Positions 17,935 to 27,006 of a stretch of DNA of 38,064 nt are shown piece by piece. Under the pieces are notes generated by a model that was not told the DNA's origin, made no database searches, and saw only the letters and a list, made by a program, of their open reading frames with translations. The position numbers and the translations under genes are program-made. Numbering within the stretch: the first letter of the stretch is position 1; each line of letters opens with the position of its first letter. Source of the stretch: Oscillatoriales cyanobacterium CG2_30_44_21 (lineage in GTDB: Bacteria; Cyanobacteriota; Cyanobacteriia; Pseudanabaenales; Pseudanabaenaceae); assembly GCA_001873375.1 (NCBI GenBank), contig MNZA01000242.1:1-38064 (forward strand). Direction: 5' to 3'.

Positions 17935-19806
17935 ATGATCCTAGAAACAGCTTGGCTACTTCCTTGCTACGGCTTAATAGGCGCAGGGCTAACACTTCCT
18001 TGGTCACTGAGGATCGTGCGGCGTACTGGACCTCGCCCTGCCGTATACCTAAATATGTTAATGACCATCTTGGCTTTAGTGCATAGCTGTTGGTTATTAA
18101 CATCCGTTTGGGGCGCTCCTGCTCAGCAGTTTGAGTTTACTTGGTTCCATTCCCTTGACTTGACTATTGGCTGTTCTTTGGAGATCTCCACAATCAGCGC
18201 AGGTGCATCGGTGCTGATTGCCACGATGAGCTTAATCTCCCAAGTTTACGGGCTAGGATCATTGGAGACTGATTGGGCGATCGCCAGATTTTGTGCGCTA
18301 ATTGGCTTTTTTGAGGCAGCGATCACAGGCATTGCGTTTAGTGATTCATTATTTTTTAGCTACGCTTTGTTAGAAATGCTGACCCTTTCCACATACTTAT
18401 TAGTGGGTTTTTGGTATGCACAGCCCCTAGTAGTGACGGCGGCAAGAGATGCATTTTGGACAAAGCGAGTCGGTGATTTATTTTTATTAATGGCAGTGGT
18501 AGCTCTTGCTAACCTCACCGATAGCCTCAACTTTTCCGATCTCAAAACATGGGCAGATGCTCCAGAAACGATCGCCTACTTTGCCGAACATCAACAATTT
18601 GGCACATTATTAGGACTAGCCCTGATTGCAGGCCCCCTTGGTAAATGCGCTCAGTTCCCCTTGCACCTCTGGCTCGATGAAGCGATGGAAGGTCCCAATC
18701 CCGCTTCGATTTTACGAAACTCGGTGGTGGTAGGAGCAGGAGCCTATGTGTTGATTAAGTTTCAACCTGTCCTGTCCCTATTTCCTGGCGCGTCAGAGGT
18801 GTCGGTAATTTTAGGCGCGATCACGGCGATCGGTGCTTCTTTGGTGGCGATCGCCCAAATCGATATGAAACGCGCCTTGTCTCACTCCACTAGCGCCTAT
18901 CTGGGCTTAGTATTTATCGCTGTAGGAATGCAGCAGTCTGACCTAGCGCTAGGAATTTTATTTAGTCATGGCATCAGCAAGTCCTTGCTGTTTTTGAGTT
19001 CAGGCGCAGTGATGATGACCACAATGACTCAAGATCTCACCGAAATGGGCGGGATCAAAACCCGTATGCCCGCGACTTTAGTTGCTTTTGTGATCGGTTC
19101 TCTCGGCTTAGTGGCTCTGGTTCCCTTTGGCGGCTTTTGGACAATGCTGCGTTGGCAAGAAACTTTTTGGAATAGTGATCCTTGGCTAATTGCGATCGCC
19201 TTACTGGTCAACAGCGTCACTGCTTTTGGCTTAATGCGCCTCTTTGCCCTCGTATTTTTGGGTGCCCCCCAGCCCAAAACCCGCCGCACCCCTGAAGTCG
19301 GCTGGCAAGTAGCCATCCCGCTAGTTACCCTAACGATCATTACTTTGCTAGTGCCGATCCTGTTGCCATCATGGAAATTTGTGGATATTGACCTCGATAC
19401 AGTCGATATCTGGGGAACTGCGGTACTTGTCGCTTCAGGATTATTAGGATTTGGACTAGGTGCTTATATTTACGCCAAACCTTACGAATCGGGAAGCTCG
19501 GTATCAATGCCACCGCTAGTCACAAGGCGGGCATGGAAAGAAGTTCAAGACTTACTAGCCTACGATCTCTACGTGCAGGCAATCTATAAATACACGGTGG
19601 TTCTATTTGTGGGCGGTGGTTCCAAGGTTCTATCTTGGATTGATCGTTATTTAGTTGATGGTTCCGTTAATTTTGTGGGCTTCGCCTCCATCTTTAGTGG
19701 TGAGAGCTTGAAATACACGGTCACAGGTCGCTTGCAGCAGTATGTTTTGACGATTGTAGTCGGCTTAATCTTAATTGGATTTGCGGCTTTTTATGGATTG
19801 AATTAG
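17935..19806 (+). CDS. ndhF: NAD(P)H-quinone oxidoreductase subunit F, NdhF3/NdhF4 (CO2-uptake) type
   Basis: Multi-TM; LLEMLTLSTYLLVGFWYAQPLVVTAARDAFWTKRVGDLFLLMAVVALANLTDSLNFSDL; GPLGKCAQFPLHLWLDEAMEGPNPASILRNSVVVGAGAYVL. Confidence 0.92.
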   Translation: MILETAWLLPCYGLIGAGLTLPWSLRIVRRTGPRPAVYLNMLMTILALVHSCWLLTSVWGAPAQQFEFTWFHSLDLTIGCSLEISTISAGASVLIATMSLISQVYGLGSLETDWAIARFCALIGFFEAAITGIAFSDSLFFSYALLEMLTLSTYLLVGFWYAQPLVVTAARDAFWTKRVGDLFLLMAVVALANLTDSLNFSDLKTWADAPETIAYFAEHQQFGTLLGLALIAGPLGKCAQFPLHLWLDEAMEGPNPASILRNSVVVGAGAYVLIKFQPVLSLFPGASEVSVILGAITAIGASLVAIAQIDMKRALSHSTSAYLGLVFIAVGMQQSDLALGILFSHGISKSLLFLSSGAVMMTTMTQDLTEMGGIKTRMPATLVAFVIGSLGLVALVPFGGFWTMLRWQETFWNSDPWLIAIALLVNSVTAFGLMRLFALVFLGAPQPKTRRTPEVGWQVAIPLVTLTIITLLVPILLPSWKFVDIDLDTVDIWGTAVLVASGLLGFGLGAYIYAKPYESGSSVSMPPLVTRRAWKEVQDLLAYDLYVQAIYKYTVVLFVGGGSKVLSWIDRYLVDGSVNFVGFASIFSGESLKYTVTGRLQQYVLTIVVGLILIGFAAFYGLN

Positions 19807-19928
19807 AAGATAATTTGCAGAAGTTATCAAGACCCTAACCCCTCTCCCAAATAGGGAGAGGGGAACAAGAAATTTAATTACTCCCCTTCTCCCGTTCTGG
19901 GAGAGGGGGATGAGGGCAAATTATCTTC
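19806..19928. mobile_element. MITE-like element with terminal inverted repeats gaagataatttgc/gcaaattatcttc
   Basis: 13-bp perfect TIR (19806-19818, 19916-19928); interior ccctaacccctctccc...gggagaggggaacaagaaat...ctccccttctccc...gggagagggggatgaggg. Confidence 0.65.
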
Positions 19929-19966
19929 AAATAGAACAAATTTAATATCTATCTCTTTAACAAATT

Positions 19967-21475
19967 ATGCTTAGTATCCTCATCTGGCTACCGATCGCGG
20001 GAGCAGTCATAGTCGCACTATTTGGCACGACAGTTGGCTCGAAGCAATTACGCAATCTTTCTCTAGTAACGGCGATCGCCAATTTTGGCTGGTCATTGCT
20101 TTTATTGACCAAATTTGACATTGGCACTTCCACAATGCAAATTAGAGAATCTCTATCATGGCTCGATCAAATAGGGCTTAGCTATCGCTTGGGAATAGAC
20201 GGGCTATCTTTTCCCTTAGTTTTATTGAATGGTTTATTACTAATCATCGCTGTGTATATCAGCAACGATGTGCAGCGTCCACGCCTCTATTTCCCACTAT
20301 TATTACTGTTAGGCGGCGGTATTAATGGAGCATTTCTTTCGGAAAATCTATTATTATTCTTTCTATTTTTTGAAGTAGAACTAATTCCGCTCTATCTGCT
20401 AATTGGTATTTGGGGCGGTGAAAAACGTGGATATGCTGCGACTAAGTTCTTAATCTATACAGCGATTTCAGGAGTTCTGATTCTTGCTGCTTTCTTTGGA
20501 ATGGCAGCCTTGGGCAGTGGTGAAGGCATTGCCTTGACATTTAACTATCTCGACCTTGATTTAAGTCACGTCTCCAAGACCACGCAGGGAATTTTGCTGC
20601 TCTTGCTATTAATTGGATTTGGTATCAAAATTCCCATTGTCCCTCTGCATACATGGCTTCCCGATGCTCACGTTGAAGCTTCCACACCAGTCTCGACTCT
20701 GCTGGCTGGGGTACTACTCAAGCTGGGAACCTATGGACTATTGCGTTTTGGTTTGGGATTACTCCCTGAAGCTTGGCAAGCGATCGCACCATTTTTGGCA
20801 GGCTGGGCAGTGGTCAGCGTCATTTACGGATGCATGACTGCGATTACCCAAACTGACATGAAAAAGATGGTCGCCTATAGTTCCGTTGGTCACATGGGTT
20901 ACATTCTGTTGGCTCTGGCGGCGGCAACGCCTTTGTCACTGGTGGGAGCCACTTTCCAGATGGTCAGTCATGGCTTAATTTCCGCTTTGTTGTTTATTCT
21001 GGTTGGCATCGTTTACAAAAAAACAGGAACTCGCAACATCAACTCTCTCAATGGGTTACTCAATCCAGAACGAGGCTTGCCCGTCACTGGCTCGCTGATG
21101 ATCCTCGCCGCAATGGCAAGTGCAGGCACTCCAGGAATGGTCGGCTTTATCGCTGAGTTTGTAATTTTCCGCAGTAGTTTTGCAGTCTTTCCAGTGCAAA
21201 CCCTACTTTGCATGATTGGGACGGGCTTAACCGCAGTTTACTTCTTGATCATGATTGACCGTGTCTTCTTCGGTCGCTTGGGCGTAGAGATTGGGTTGAA
21301 TCAAGAATCAATGAGTAAATTTCCCTTTGCCAAATGGCAAGAAAAATTTCCTGCGATCGCCCTTGCCCTGATTATTGTATTTTTTGGCCTACTACCAAAT
21401 TTCGCCACAGGGTTGATTGAAAATTCTGCCCAAGCGATCGCGCCCAATCAGATTAAATTAGCCAGCCGCAATTAG
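19967..21475 (+). CDS. ndhD: NAD(P)H-quinone oxidoreductase subunit 4 (NdhD3/NdhD4 type)
   Basis: FFEVELIPLYLLIGIWGGEKRGYAATKFLIYT, PIVPLHTWLPDAHVEASTPVSTLLAGVLLKLGTYGLLRFG, MKKMVAYSSVGHMGYI. Confidence 0.93.
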   Translation: MLSILIWLPIAGAVIVALFGTTVGSKQLRNLSLVTAIANFGWSLLLLTKFDIGTSTMQIRESLSWLDQIGLSYRLGIDGLSFPLVLLNGLLLIIAVYISNDVQRPRLYFPLLLLLGGGINGAFLSENLLLFFLFFEVELIPLYLLIGIWGGEKRGYAATKFLIYTAISGVLILAAFFGMAALGSGEGIALTFNYLDLDLSHVSKTTQGILLLLLLIGFGIKIPIVPLHTWLPDAHVEASTPVSTLLAGVLLKLGTYGLLRFGLGLLPEAWQAIAPFLAGWAVVSVIYGCMTAITQTDMKKMVAYSSVGHMGYILLALAAATPLSLVGATFQMVSHGLISALLFILVGIVYKKTGTRNINSLNGLLNPERGLPVTGSLMILAAMASAGTPGMVGFIAEFVIFRSSFAVFPVQTLLCMIGTGLTAVYFLIMIDRVFFGRLGVEIGLNQESMSKFPFAKWQEKFPAIALALIIVFFGLLPNFATGLIENSAQAIAPNQIKLASRN

Positions 21476-21478
21476 AGC

Positions 21479-21517
21479 ATTCAATGAGAAAACGGCTGTG
21501 CCGTTTTCTCATTGAAT
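21479..21517. terminator. Palindrome, 18-bp arms, loop tgt, filling the ndhD-ffh convergent gap
   Basis: attcaatgagaaaacggc-tgt-gccgttttctcattgaat. Confidence 0.82.
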
Positions 21518-21518
21518 A

Positions 21519-22946
21519 TTACAATTCGCCAAATCCCTTCTTCTTTTTCTTCTTCTTGCCATAGGCAGGATTACCTGATGGCGCTTGGTTGCCTCCCATA
21601 CCAGGAAAACCACCGCCGCCCATATTTGGCATCCCTGGGAAGTTGGGCATCTTGCCCTGTCCCATTTGCTGCATCAAAGTTCTCATCTTCTGAAAGTCGG
21701 CAACCAGCTTGGTCACGTCTTGAAGCTTATGCCCTGAACCGCCAGCAATCCGTTGTTTACGACTGGGACTCTTGGAAATTAGATCGGGATCTTTGCGTTC
21801 CTGTTTAGTCATAGAACTAATCATCGACTCACAACGCTTAAGTTGCTTCTCAGCTTCTTGAATTTGGGCATCATTGATTTTCATGCCAGGAAGCATCTTC
21901 AACATCCCACCAAAGGAACCCATATTTTTCATCATGCGGGTGTTTTTCAGGAAGTCGTCAAAGTCAAACTTGGCGCTCATGATTTTTTCTTGAAGCTGCG
22001 CTGCATCGGTGAGGTCAATTTCTTCTTGAGCTTTCTCCACCAGAGTCAGCACATCACCCATGCCCAAAATCCGCGAAGCCATACGCTCAGGATAGAAGGG
22101 TTGTAACGCCTCAACCTTTTCACCAACACCGATAAATTTAATCGGCTGTCCTGAAATTTGTCGCACTGATAGCGCCGCACCACCGCGAGTATCGCCATCC
22201 ATCTTCGTCAAGATCGCACCCGTAATCCCAATCTCATCATGGAAAGTACGGGTCAAAGTTGCCGCTTCTTGCCCTGTCATCGCATCGACAACCAGCAGCA
22301 CTTCATCGGGATTAATCGCATCCTTGACCCGCTTGAGTTCATCCATCATCTCGCGATCAATCTGCAAGCGCCCCGCCGTATCCACAATCACGGTATTAAC
22401 GCCTAATTCCCTCGCCTTTGCCAAACCTTGACGCGCAATCTCCACAGGGTCAGCATCAGCCCCCATTTCAAAGACTGGCACATTGATTTGCTTACCAAGG
22501 GTGAGCAACTGGTCGATCGCCGCAGGACGATATACGTCAGTGGCAACCAGTAACGCGGTGCGATCGAGTTTGCGTAAGTGCAGAGCTAATTTAGCGGTAG
22601 CAGTAGTTTTACCCGTACCCTGCAAACCTGCCATCAAAATTACAGTTGGGGCATTAGCAGCCTCGGCAAGTGGCACATTTGCCTCACCCATCGTCCTTAC
22701 CAATTCGTCATAAACGATCTTGATAAATTGCTGATCGGGGCGCACACCTGCAATTACATCAGCACCTTGAGCCTGTTTAGAGATTTCTTCGACAAATTCT
22801 TTGACAACTTGCAGGTTGACATCTGCCTCTAAGAGCGCCCTGCGTACTTCACGGATCGCGCCTTGGATATTGGAGTCAGAGATTTTGTCCTGTCCGCGTA
22901 ACTTTTTCCAAGCCGCCTCAAATTTATCGGCGATTTCATCAAACAT
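21519..22946 (-). CDS. ffh: Signal recognition particle protein Ffh/SRP54
   Basis: GLQGTGKTTATAKLALHL, DTAGRLQID, TKMDGDTRGGAALSV, Met-rich M domain ending GYKKKKKKK-like tail. Confidence 0.97.
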   Translation of the reverse strand: MFDEIADKFEAAWKKLRGQDKISDSNIQGAIREVRRALLEADVNLQVVKEFVEEISKQAQGADVIAGVRPDQQFIKIVYDELVRTMGEANVPLAEAANAPTVILMAGLQGTGKTTATAKLALHLRKLDRTALLVATDVYRPAAIDQLLTLGKQINVPVFEMGADADPVEIARQGLAKARELGVNTVIVDTAGRLQIDREMMDELKRVKDAINPDEVLLVVDAMTGQEAATLTRTFHDEIGITGAILTKMDGDTRGGAALSVRQISGQPIKFIGVGEKVEALQPFYPERMASRILGMGDVLTLVEKAQEEIDLTDAAQLQEKIMSAKFDFDDFLKNTRMMKNMGSFGGMLKMLPGMKINDAQIQEAEKQLKRCESMISSMTKQERKDPDLISKSPSRKQRIAGGSGHKLQDVTKLVADFQKMRTLMQQMGQGKMPNFPGMPNMGGGGFPGMGGNQAPSGNPAYGKKKKKKKGFGEL

Positions 22947-23014
22947 ATCTAGTTTTGCTTTGGCTGTTTTTGGTTCTACCTACTAATTTACCGTTAAAAT
23001 CATCATATTAAGCG

Positions 23015-23602
23015 ATGAGTCTCCAAGCCATGATCCAAGCTTTAGCTAAGTCTGATCAAGAACATATTGTTAGGCAGTTCGTAACGTGGGAGCAGTTCCA
23101 AGCGTTGGAATCTGCTTTTGCCGATATTGATGGAGTGCGGCTGATTTATTGTGAGGGAGTTTTAGAAATTGTGGGTATTGGACGGCTTCATGAAATGATC
23201 TGTACTTTGCTTGGGATGTTGCTAGGTCAATATTTCATGCTCAAGCGTATTCGGTTTGTTTCTACTGGCGCATATACACAGTCATTGCAAGGACGCACCA
23301 AGTTTCAGGCTGACTTGTCCTACAACTTTGATATAGAAAAAGAGATTTCGGATTTGTGTATTGAGGTGGTGGTGACGAGTGGTAATGTCGCTAAGCTCAG
23401 GAAATATCAGTTGCTAGAGGTTCCTGAAGTTTGGTTTTGGGAAGAAGGGAAGATTAGTATTTTTTGCTTGCAGGATGGGGATTATGTGCAGAGTTCCTAT
23501 AGTTTATGTTTGCCTGATTTGGATATTGAACATTTGGAGCAATGTCTGTTAATGGATTCTCAGCTAGATGCGATGTTGGCTTTGGGCGAAAGGTATAAAT
23601 AA
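23015..23602 (+). CDS. Uma2 family endonuclease-like protein
   Basis: VTWEQFQALESAFADIDGVRLIYCEGVLEIVGIGRLHEMI...QADLSYNFD...LCIEVVVTSG...VPEVWFWEEGKISIFCLQDGDYV. Confidence 0.8.
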   Translation: MSLQAMIQALAKSDQEHIVRQFVTWEQFQALESAFADIDGVRLIYCEGVLEIVGIGRLHEMICTLLGMLLGQYFMLKRIRFVSTGAYTQSLQGRTKFQADLSYNFDIEKEISDLCIEVVVTSGNVAKLRKYQLLEVPEVWFWEEGKISIFCLQDGDYVQSSYSLCLPDLDIEHLEQCLLMDSQLDAMLALGERYK

Positions 23603-23642
23603 TAATCAGATAAACTAAAAATAAATCAAATGGCATAAATTT

Positions 23643-24026
23643 ATGACAGCCTACGCCTTAAACTTACCCGATCGCTTAAAGCATGAAGTCGAGCAGTTAG
23701 CCCAGAGTCAGGGAATTTCGCTGGATCAGTTTGTGCTGTGGGCGGTCACAGAAAAAGTCGGTACGCTCAAAGCATCATTTTCTCTAATTGCTTATCGTCA
23801 AGGGGCGAGTGGACAGATTTTTCCTGTGGTTAAGGGAACGGGAGTAAGAGTGCAAACATTAGCGATCGCTGCTCACAAGTGGGGTATGAGTGTTGCTCAA
23901 ATTGCTGATGAATATGATTTATCCGAAGAGCAGGTAACGGAAGCTTTGAGATTTTATGCAGTAAATAAGGAGCAGGTTGATTTGGCGATCGCTTCTGAGC
24001 AAGAATTAGAGGCTATTCATGGCTAA
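23643..24026 (+). CDS. DUF433 family antitoxin
   Basis: PVVKGTGVRVQTLAIAAHKWGMSVAQIADEYDLSEEQVTEALRFYAVNKEQVD; overlaps downstream DUF5615 ORF by 8 bp. Confidence 0.82.
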   Translation: MTAYALNLPDRLKHEVEQLAQSQGISLDQFVLWAVTEKVGTLKASFSLIAYRQGASGQIFPVVKGTGVRVQTLAIAAHKWGMSVAQIADEYDLSEEQVTEALRFYAVNKEQVDLAIASEQELEAIHG

Positions 24027-24375
24027 ATTAAAGCTTCATTTAGATGCTGACACTTCTAAAAAGGCTTTGCATAAGGCTCTAATAGACAAAGGGCATGATG
24101 TGACTCGTACTCCAAATAGTTGGATGCCTTTTGATGCTAGTGATGAGGTGCAGTTAAACGAATCTACTGCTCAGGGTAGAGCCATATTTACGTTCAATGT
24201 GAAGGATTTTATATCGCTCAACCAGAACCAGCCTCAGCATGGTGGGATAATTCTTGCGGCTCAGAATAGCTGGACGCTTTCGGAGTTGATAGTGGCGTTA
24301 GATGCTTTGTTATCTGAAGAAAAGACGGAAAATTGGATAGGGCAAGTACGTTGGCTCAATCAGTGGCGAAGTTAG
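24019..24375 (+). CDS. DUF5615 family PIN-like toxin
   Basis: LHLDADTSKKALHKALIDKGHDVTRTPN...IFTFNVKDFISLNQ...HGGIILAAQ. Confidence 0.82.
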   Translation: MAKLKLHLDADTSKKALHKALIDKGHDVTRTPNSWMPFDASDEVQLNESTAQGRAIFTFNVKDFISLNQNQPQHGGIILAAQNSWTLSELIVALDALLSEEKTENWIGQVRWLNQWRS

Positions 24376-24421
24376 CTTTATTTTTTACTTGCCTAAAACT
24401 AATACGAATTCACGTTACTTA

Positions 24422-24901
24422 TTAGGTAAAAGCCATAAGAAAAAAATACAAGGCAAAACCAATAGGGTTTGCGCCAAACACAAAGACAGTTAGAAATATT
24501 GCCCCTCTGTTGATATTCTTGTATTTTCCCAATTTATGCGGTAAGTCAGTCATTAATGTTACGAGAACAACATAATTTATAAGGGGAACAAATAATAACA
24601 AAAAGTTCTAGCTTGGGGCTTCTACTGCCTGAATTAAAAGGATAAGTTGTAAAATGGGAATCCAAGCTAACCAAGTATTCTCCAAATTTAATTTCTTGGC
24701 AATAATTTGTAAACAAGCTGCTAAGTAGACGTGAGTCACTAGAACTCCAATCCCAATAAATGTGATTTCTGTCGAACTCAAATTGCCAAAAAATTCTTCT
24801 GACTGGGATGCTCCATAGACAGATCCTATAGAAAAAGGGTCTAGGCAAACTACAGCTAAAAAAGCCGAGATAAACAACAGTGGAACAACAAATAATTTCA
24901 A
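24422..24901 (-). pseudogene. DUF5684-like membrane protein interrupted by a single in-frame TAG
   Basis: KLNLENTWLAWIPILQLILLIQAVEAPS-[TAG 24610..24608]-NFLLLFVPLINYVVLVTLMTDLPHKLGKYKNINRGAIFLTVFVFGANPIGFALYFFLMAFT-stop(24424..24422); 480 nt, same frame throughout. Confidence 0.65.
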
Positions 24902-24987
24902 AATCTATTAAAAATCTTAAATGTACAGATTTAAGTTTAGCTAATAATGCTCCCAATAAGATCGCTTTTTGATGGGTTGTGATTTAG

Positions 24988-25027
24988 GCGATCGCGGTTT
25001 GTTGAGATTGAGTTGAGGCGCGATCGC
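24988..25027 (+). repeat. HIP1-bounded 40-bp repeat, copy 1
   Basis: gcgatcgcggtttgttgagattgagttgaggcgcgatcgc. Confidence 0.92.
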
Positions 25028-25162
25028 GACTTTTTAGTTGGTATGATGACATAAAGATAACGACCGTCTATCGGAGATAATCTCAAAATAACAAAATCAA
25101 CTTTATACGCAACAGCTAAAGTCTTAGCAGGTAATAAAATTGAAATTCAATCTGCAAATTTT

Positions 25163-25390
25163 TTGGTAGGACAAACCGTTGAAGTTATTATTCTAGTTCC
25201 AGAAGTTCCCTCTAATTTACCTGTCGACGAAGAACAAAATTTGACTTTAGAACAACGCCTTGATTTTCTCAAATTACCGATCGCTGAACGTAGACAGATA
25301 CTTGAAAGTCAAGCTGAGGAAATGATTACCCACTATCAACAAGAAACTGATTGGAAGGAATTAATGGCAGGTGACATCGTTGACTATTAA
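25163..25390 (+). CDS. Probable antitoxin partner of downstream MazF
   Basis: Overlaps MazF start by 20 nt; PIAERRQILESQAEEMITHYQQETDWKELMAGDIVDY tail is typical of cyanobacterial small antitoxins. Coding similarity seems to extend upstream in frame to an ATA codon at 25088. Confidence 0.6.
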   Translation: MVGQTVEVIILVPEVPSNLPVDEEQNLTLEQRLDFLKLPIAERRQILESQAEEMITHYQQETDWKELMAGDIVDY

Positions 25391-25745
25391 TCCTGAAACA
25401 CCCAAGCGTGGAGAAATTTGGCTCGTTAACTTTGATCCTACAGGTGGCTCTGAAATCAAAGAAATTCGTCCTGCAATTATCATTAGCTCAGATGCAGCAG
25501 GAAAATTACCGATTAAACTCGTTGCACCAATTACTGATTGGAAGCCATATTTTGCTAACAACTTTTGGCACGTTAAAATCGAGCCAAACACAGAAATTGG
25601 ACTTACAAAGGCTTCTGCAATTGACGCTCTTCAGCTTAGGGGTATGGACTTGCAGAGATTTATTCGCAAACTTGGCAATATATCCGATGCTAAGATGACA
25701 GAAATAGCGGCTGCTATTCTCACTATTATTGAATATGAAATTTAG
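25371..25745 (+). CDS. MazF/PemK-type endoribonuclease toxin
   Basis: PKRGEIWLVNFDPTGGSEIKEIRPAIIISSDAAGKLPIKLVAPIT; ...TKASAIDALQLRGMDLQRFIRKLGNIS. Confidence 0.92.
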   Translation: MTSLTINPETPKRGEIWLVNFDPTGGSEIKEIRPAIIISSDAAGKLPIKLVAPITDWKPYFANNFWHVKIEPNTEIGLTKASAIDALQLRGMDLQRFIRKLGNISDAKMTEIAAAILTIIEYEI

Positions 25746-25755
25746 CAACGTTATA

Positions 25756-25795
25756 GCGATCGCAGTTTGTTGAGATTGAGTTGAGGGGCGATCGC
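25756..25795 (+). repeat. HIP1-bounded 40-bp repeat, copy 2
   Basis: gcgatcgcagtttgttgagattgagttgaggggcgatcgc. Confidence 0.95.
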
Positions 25796-26251
25796 TTATT
25801 CCCAAAAATCAATATTTACAATTGAGTTAATATCTCGACCTAACTCCCATTCGTTAGGGAAATTAAAACCTTTTGACTGATATTCTTTACGAGTATGCTT
25901 TAAAGCAAATCGCCAAGCATCACTAAAATGTCCATCCCAATAGCTTTTGAGACTGGGATAATTATTCAGTAATACCTCAATTTGTAAACGTTGCTCTCGG
26001 ATTGTATTTTCCCACCCATTAAAGCAGTCAGGCATATTCACATACATCCGTTTGAGTAAATGTGCAAGCAAAGTTGCAAGACGGCTTTCTAATTCCTTCC
26101 TTTGCGATCGCCCCAAGTCCTCAATCTCCTCTACCAAATTTTCAATATCTAGATGCTCAAAATCTCCAGCCTTCAACTGAGTTATCGTCTCTTGAATCCA
26201 AAGTAGATAGTCAGATTCATATAAGGATTTTCTGGCAATTGTCTGAGTCAT
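25796..26251 (-). CDS. DUF29 family protein
   Basis: LYESDYLLWIQETITQLKAGDFEHLDIENLVEEIEDLGRSQRKELESRLATLLAHLLK, canonical DUF29 motif. Confidence 0.93.
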   Translation of the reverse strand: MTQTIARKSLYESDYLLWIQETITQLKAGDFEHLDIENLVEEIEDLGRSQRKELESRLATLLAHLLKRMYVNMPDCFNGWENTIREQRLQIEVLLNNYPSLKSYWDGHFSDAWRFALKHTRKEYQSKGFNFPNEWELGRDINSIVNIDFWE

Positions 26252-26310
26252 TGATTTGTAACTCCTGTGGCAAACCCAACAGTATCATTATCGTGCATAA
26301 AACAATTATA

Positions 26311-26349
26311 GTGATCGCAGTTATTGAGATTGAGTGGAGAGGCGATCGC
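26311..26349 (+). repeat. HIP1-bounded repeat, copy 3 (diverged, 39 bp)
   Basis: gtgatcgcagttattgagattgagtggagaggcgatcgc. Confidence 0.88.
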
Positions 26350-26351
26350 AC

Positions 26352-26618
26352 TTACTCGTAATGAGTCCATATTCTGATTATCTTAACGGTTTTCTCTGAC
26401 TCAATTACCTCATAAACAAGGCGGTGTTGGACATCAATTCTGCGTGAATATGCATCTGAAAAATCTCCAACCAGCTTTTCATAGGGTGGTGGGTTCTGAA
26501 ACGGATTGATTTGAATTACGGACAAAAGCTCAGCAACTTTTCCTTTTAGATTACTTGCAGCTATTTTCTTCGCATCTTTTTGAGATTGCTTGATGTATAC
26601 TAACTTCCACATCACCAT
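26352..26618 (-). CDS. Txe/YoeB family toxin
   Basis: WKLVYIKQSQKDAKKIAASNLKGKVAELLSVIQINPFQNPPPYEKLVGDFSDAYSRRIDVQHRLVYEV. Confidence 0.9.
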   Translation of the reverse strand: MVMWKLVYIKQSQKDAKKIAASNLKGKVAELLSVIQINPFQNPPPYEKLVGDFSDAYSRRIDVQHRLVYEVIESEKTVKIIRIWTHYE

Positions 26619-26938
26619 TCTAATGTCTCGCTACAATCATGAATAGAAGTTGACAAACCTTCAACTATTGATTCACGCATTTTAGGGATTGAGAGTAAAT
26701 ATATTGTTTCTTGAATACCGCGCCATGCATCTTCAGAAATTAAAACAGCGTTAGAATTGATGTCTGAAACTTTTATATCACTCATTTTGACTTGTTGACG
26801 CTGTTTGAGAAATATGCAAAAGTTAAGAACTTCCTCAACCAGTGAGTCAGGCGCTTGTTCGAGTTCTTTGCTAAGTTTGTCTCTAACCGTCATTTGGCTA
26901 TCCAAAAATTTCGATATTAATTTAGTAATGGCGCTCAA
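26612..26938 (-). CDS. Antitoxin with DUF2281-like N-terminus and YefM/Phd-like C-terminus
   Basis: N-terminus DKLSKELEQAPDSLVEEVLNFCIFLKQRQ (DUF2281-like); C-terminus NAVLISEDAWRGIQETIYLLSIPKMRESIVEGL (YefM-like); 7-bp overlap with YoeB ORF. Confidence 0.75.
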   Translation of the reverse strand: MSAITKLISKFLDSQMTVRDKLSKELEQAPDSLVEEVLNFCIFLKQRQQVKMSDIKVSDINSNAVLISEDAWRGIQETIYLLSIPKMRESIVEGLSTSIHDCSETLEW

Positions 26939-27006
26939 AGCGAGAAGTTTCTCTCGATAACTATACCTATTTTAGTTAAGAAAAATACAAAATATAGGTA
27001 TTTGAG

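Noticed and set aside
25506-25805. Minus-strand ORFs containing SDRPSTQSQQTAIA
   Set aside because: This peptide is just the reverse translation of the HIP1-bounded repeat; the MazF frame on the plus strand is clearly the real gene.
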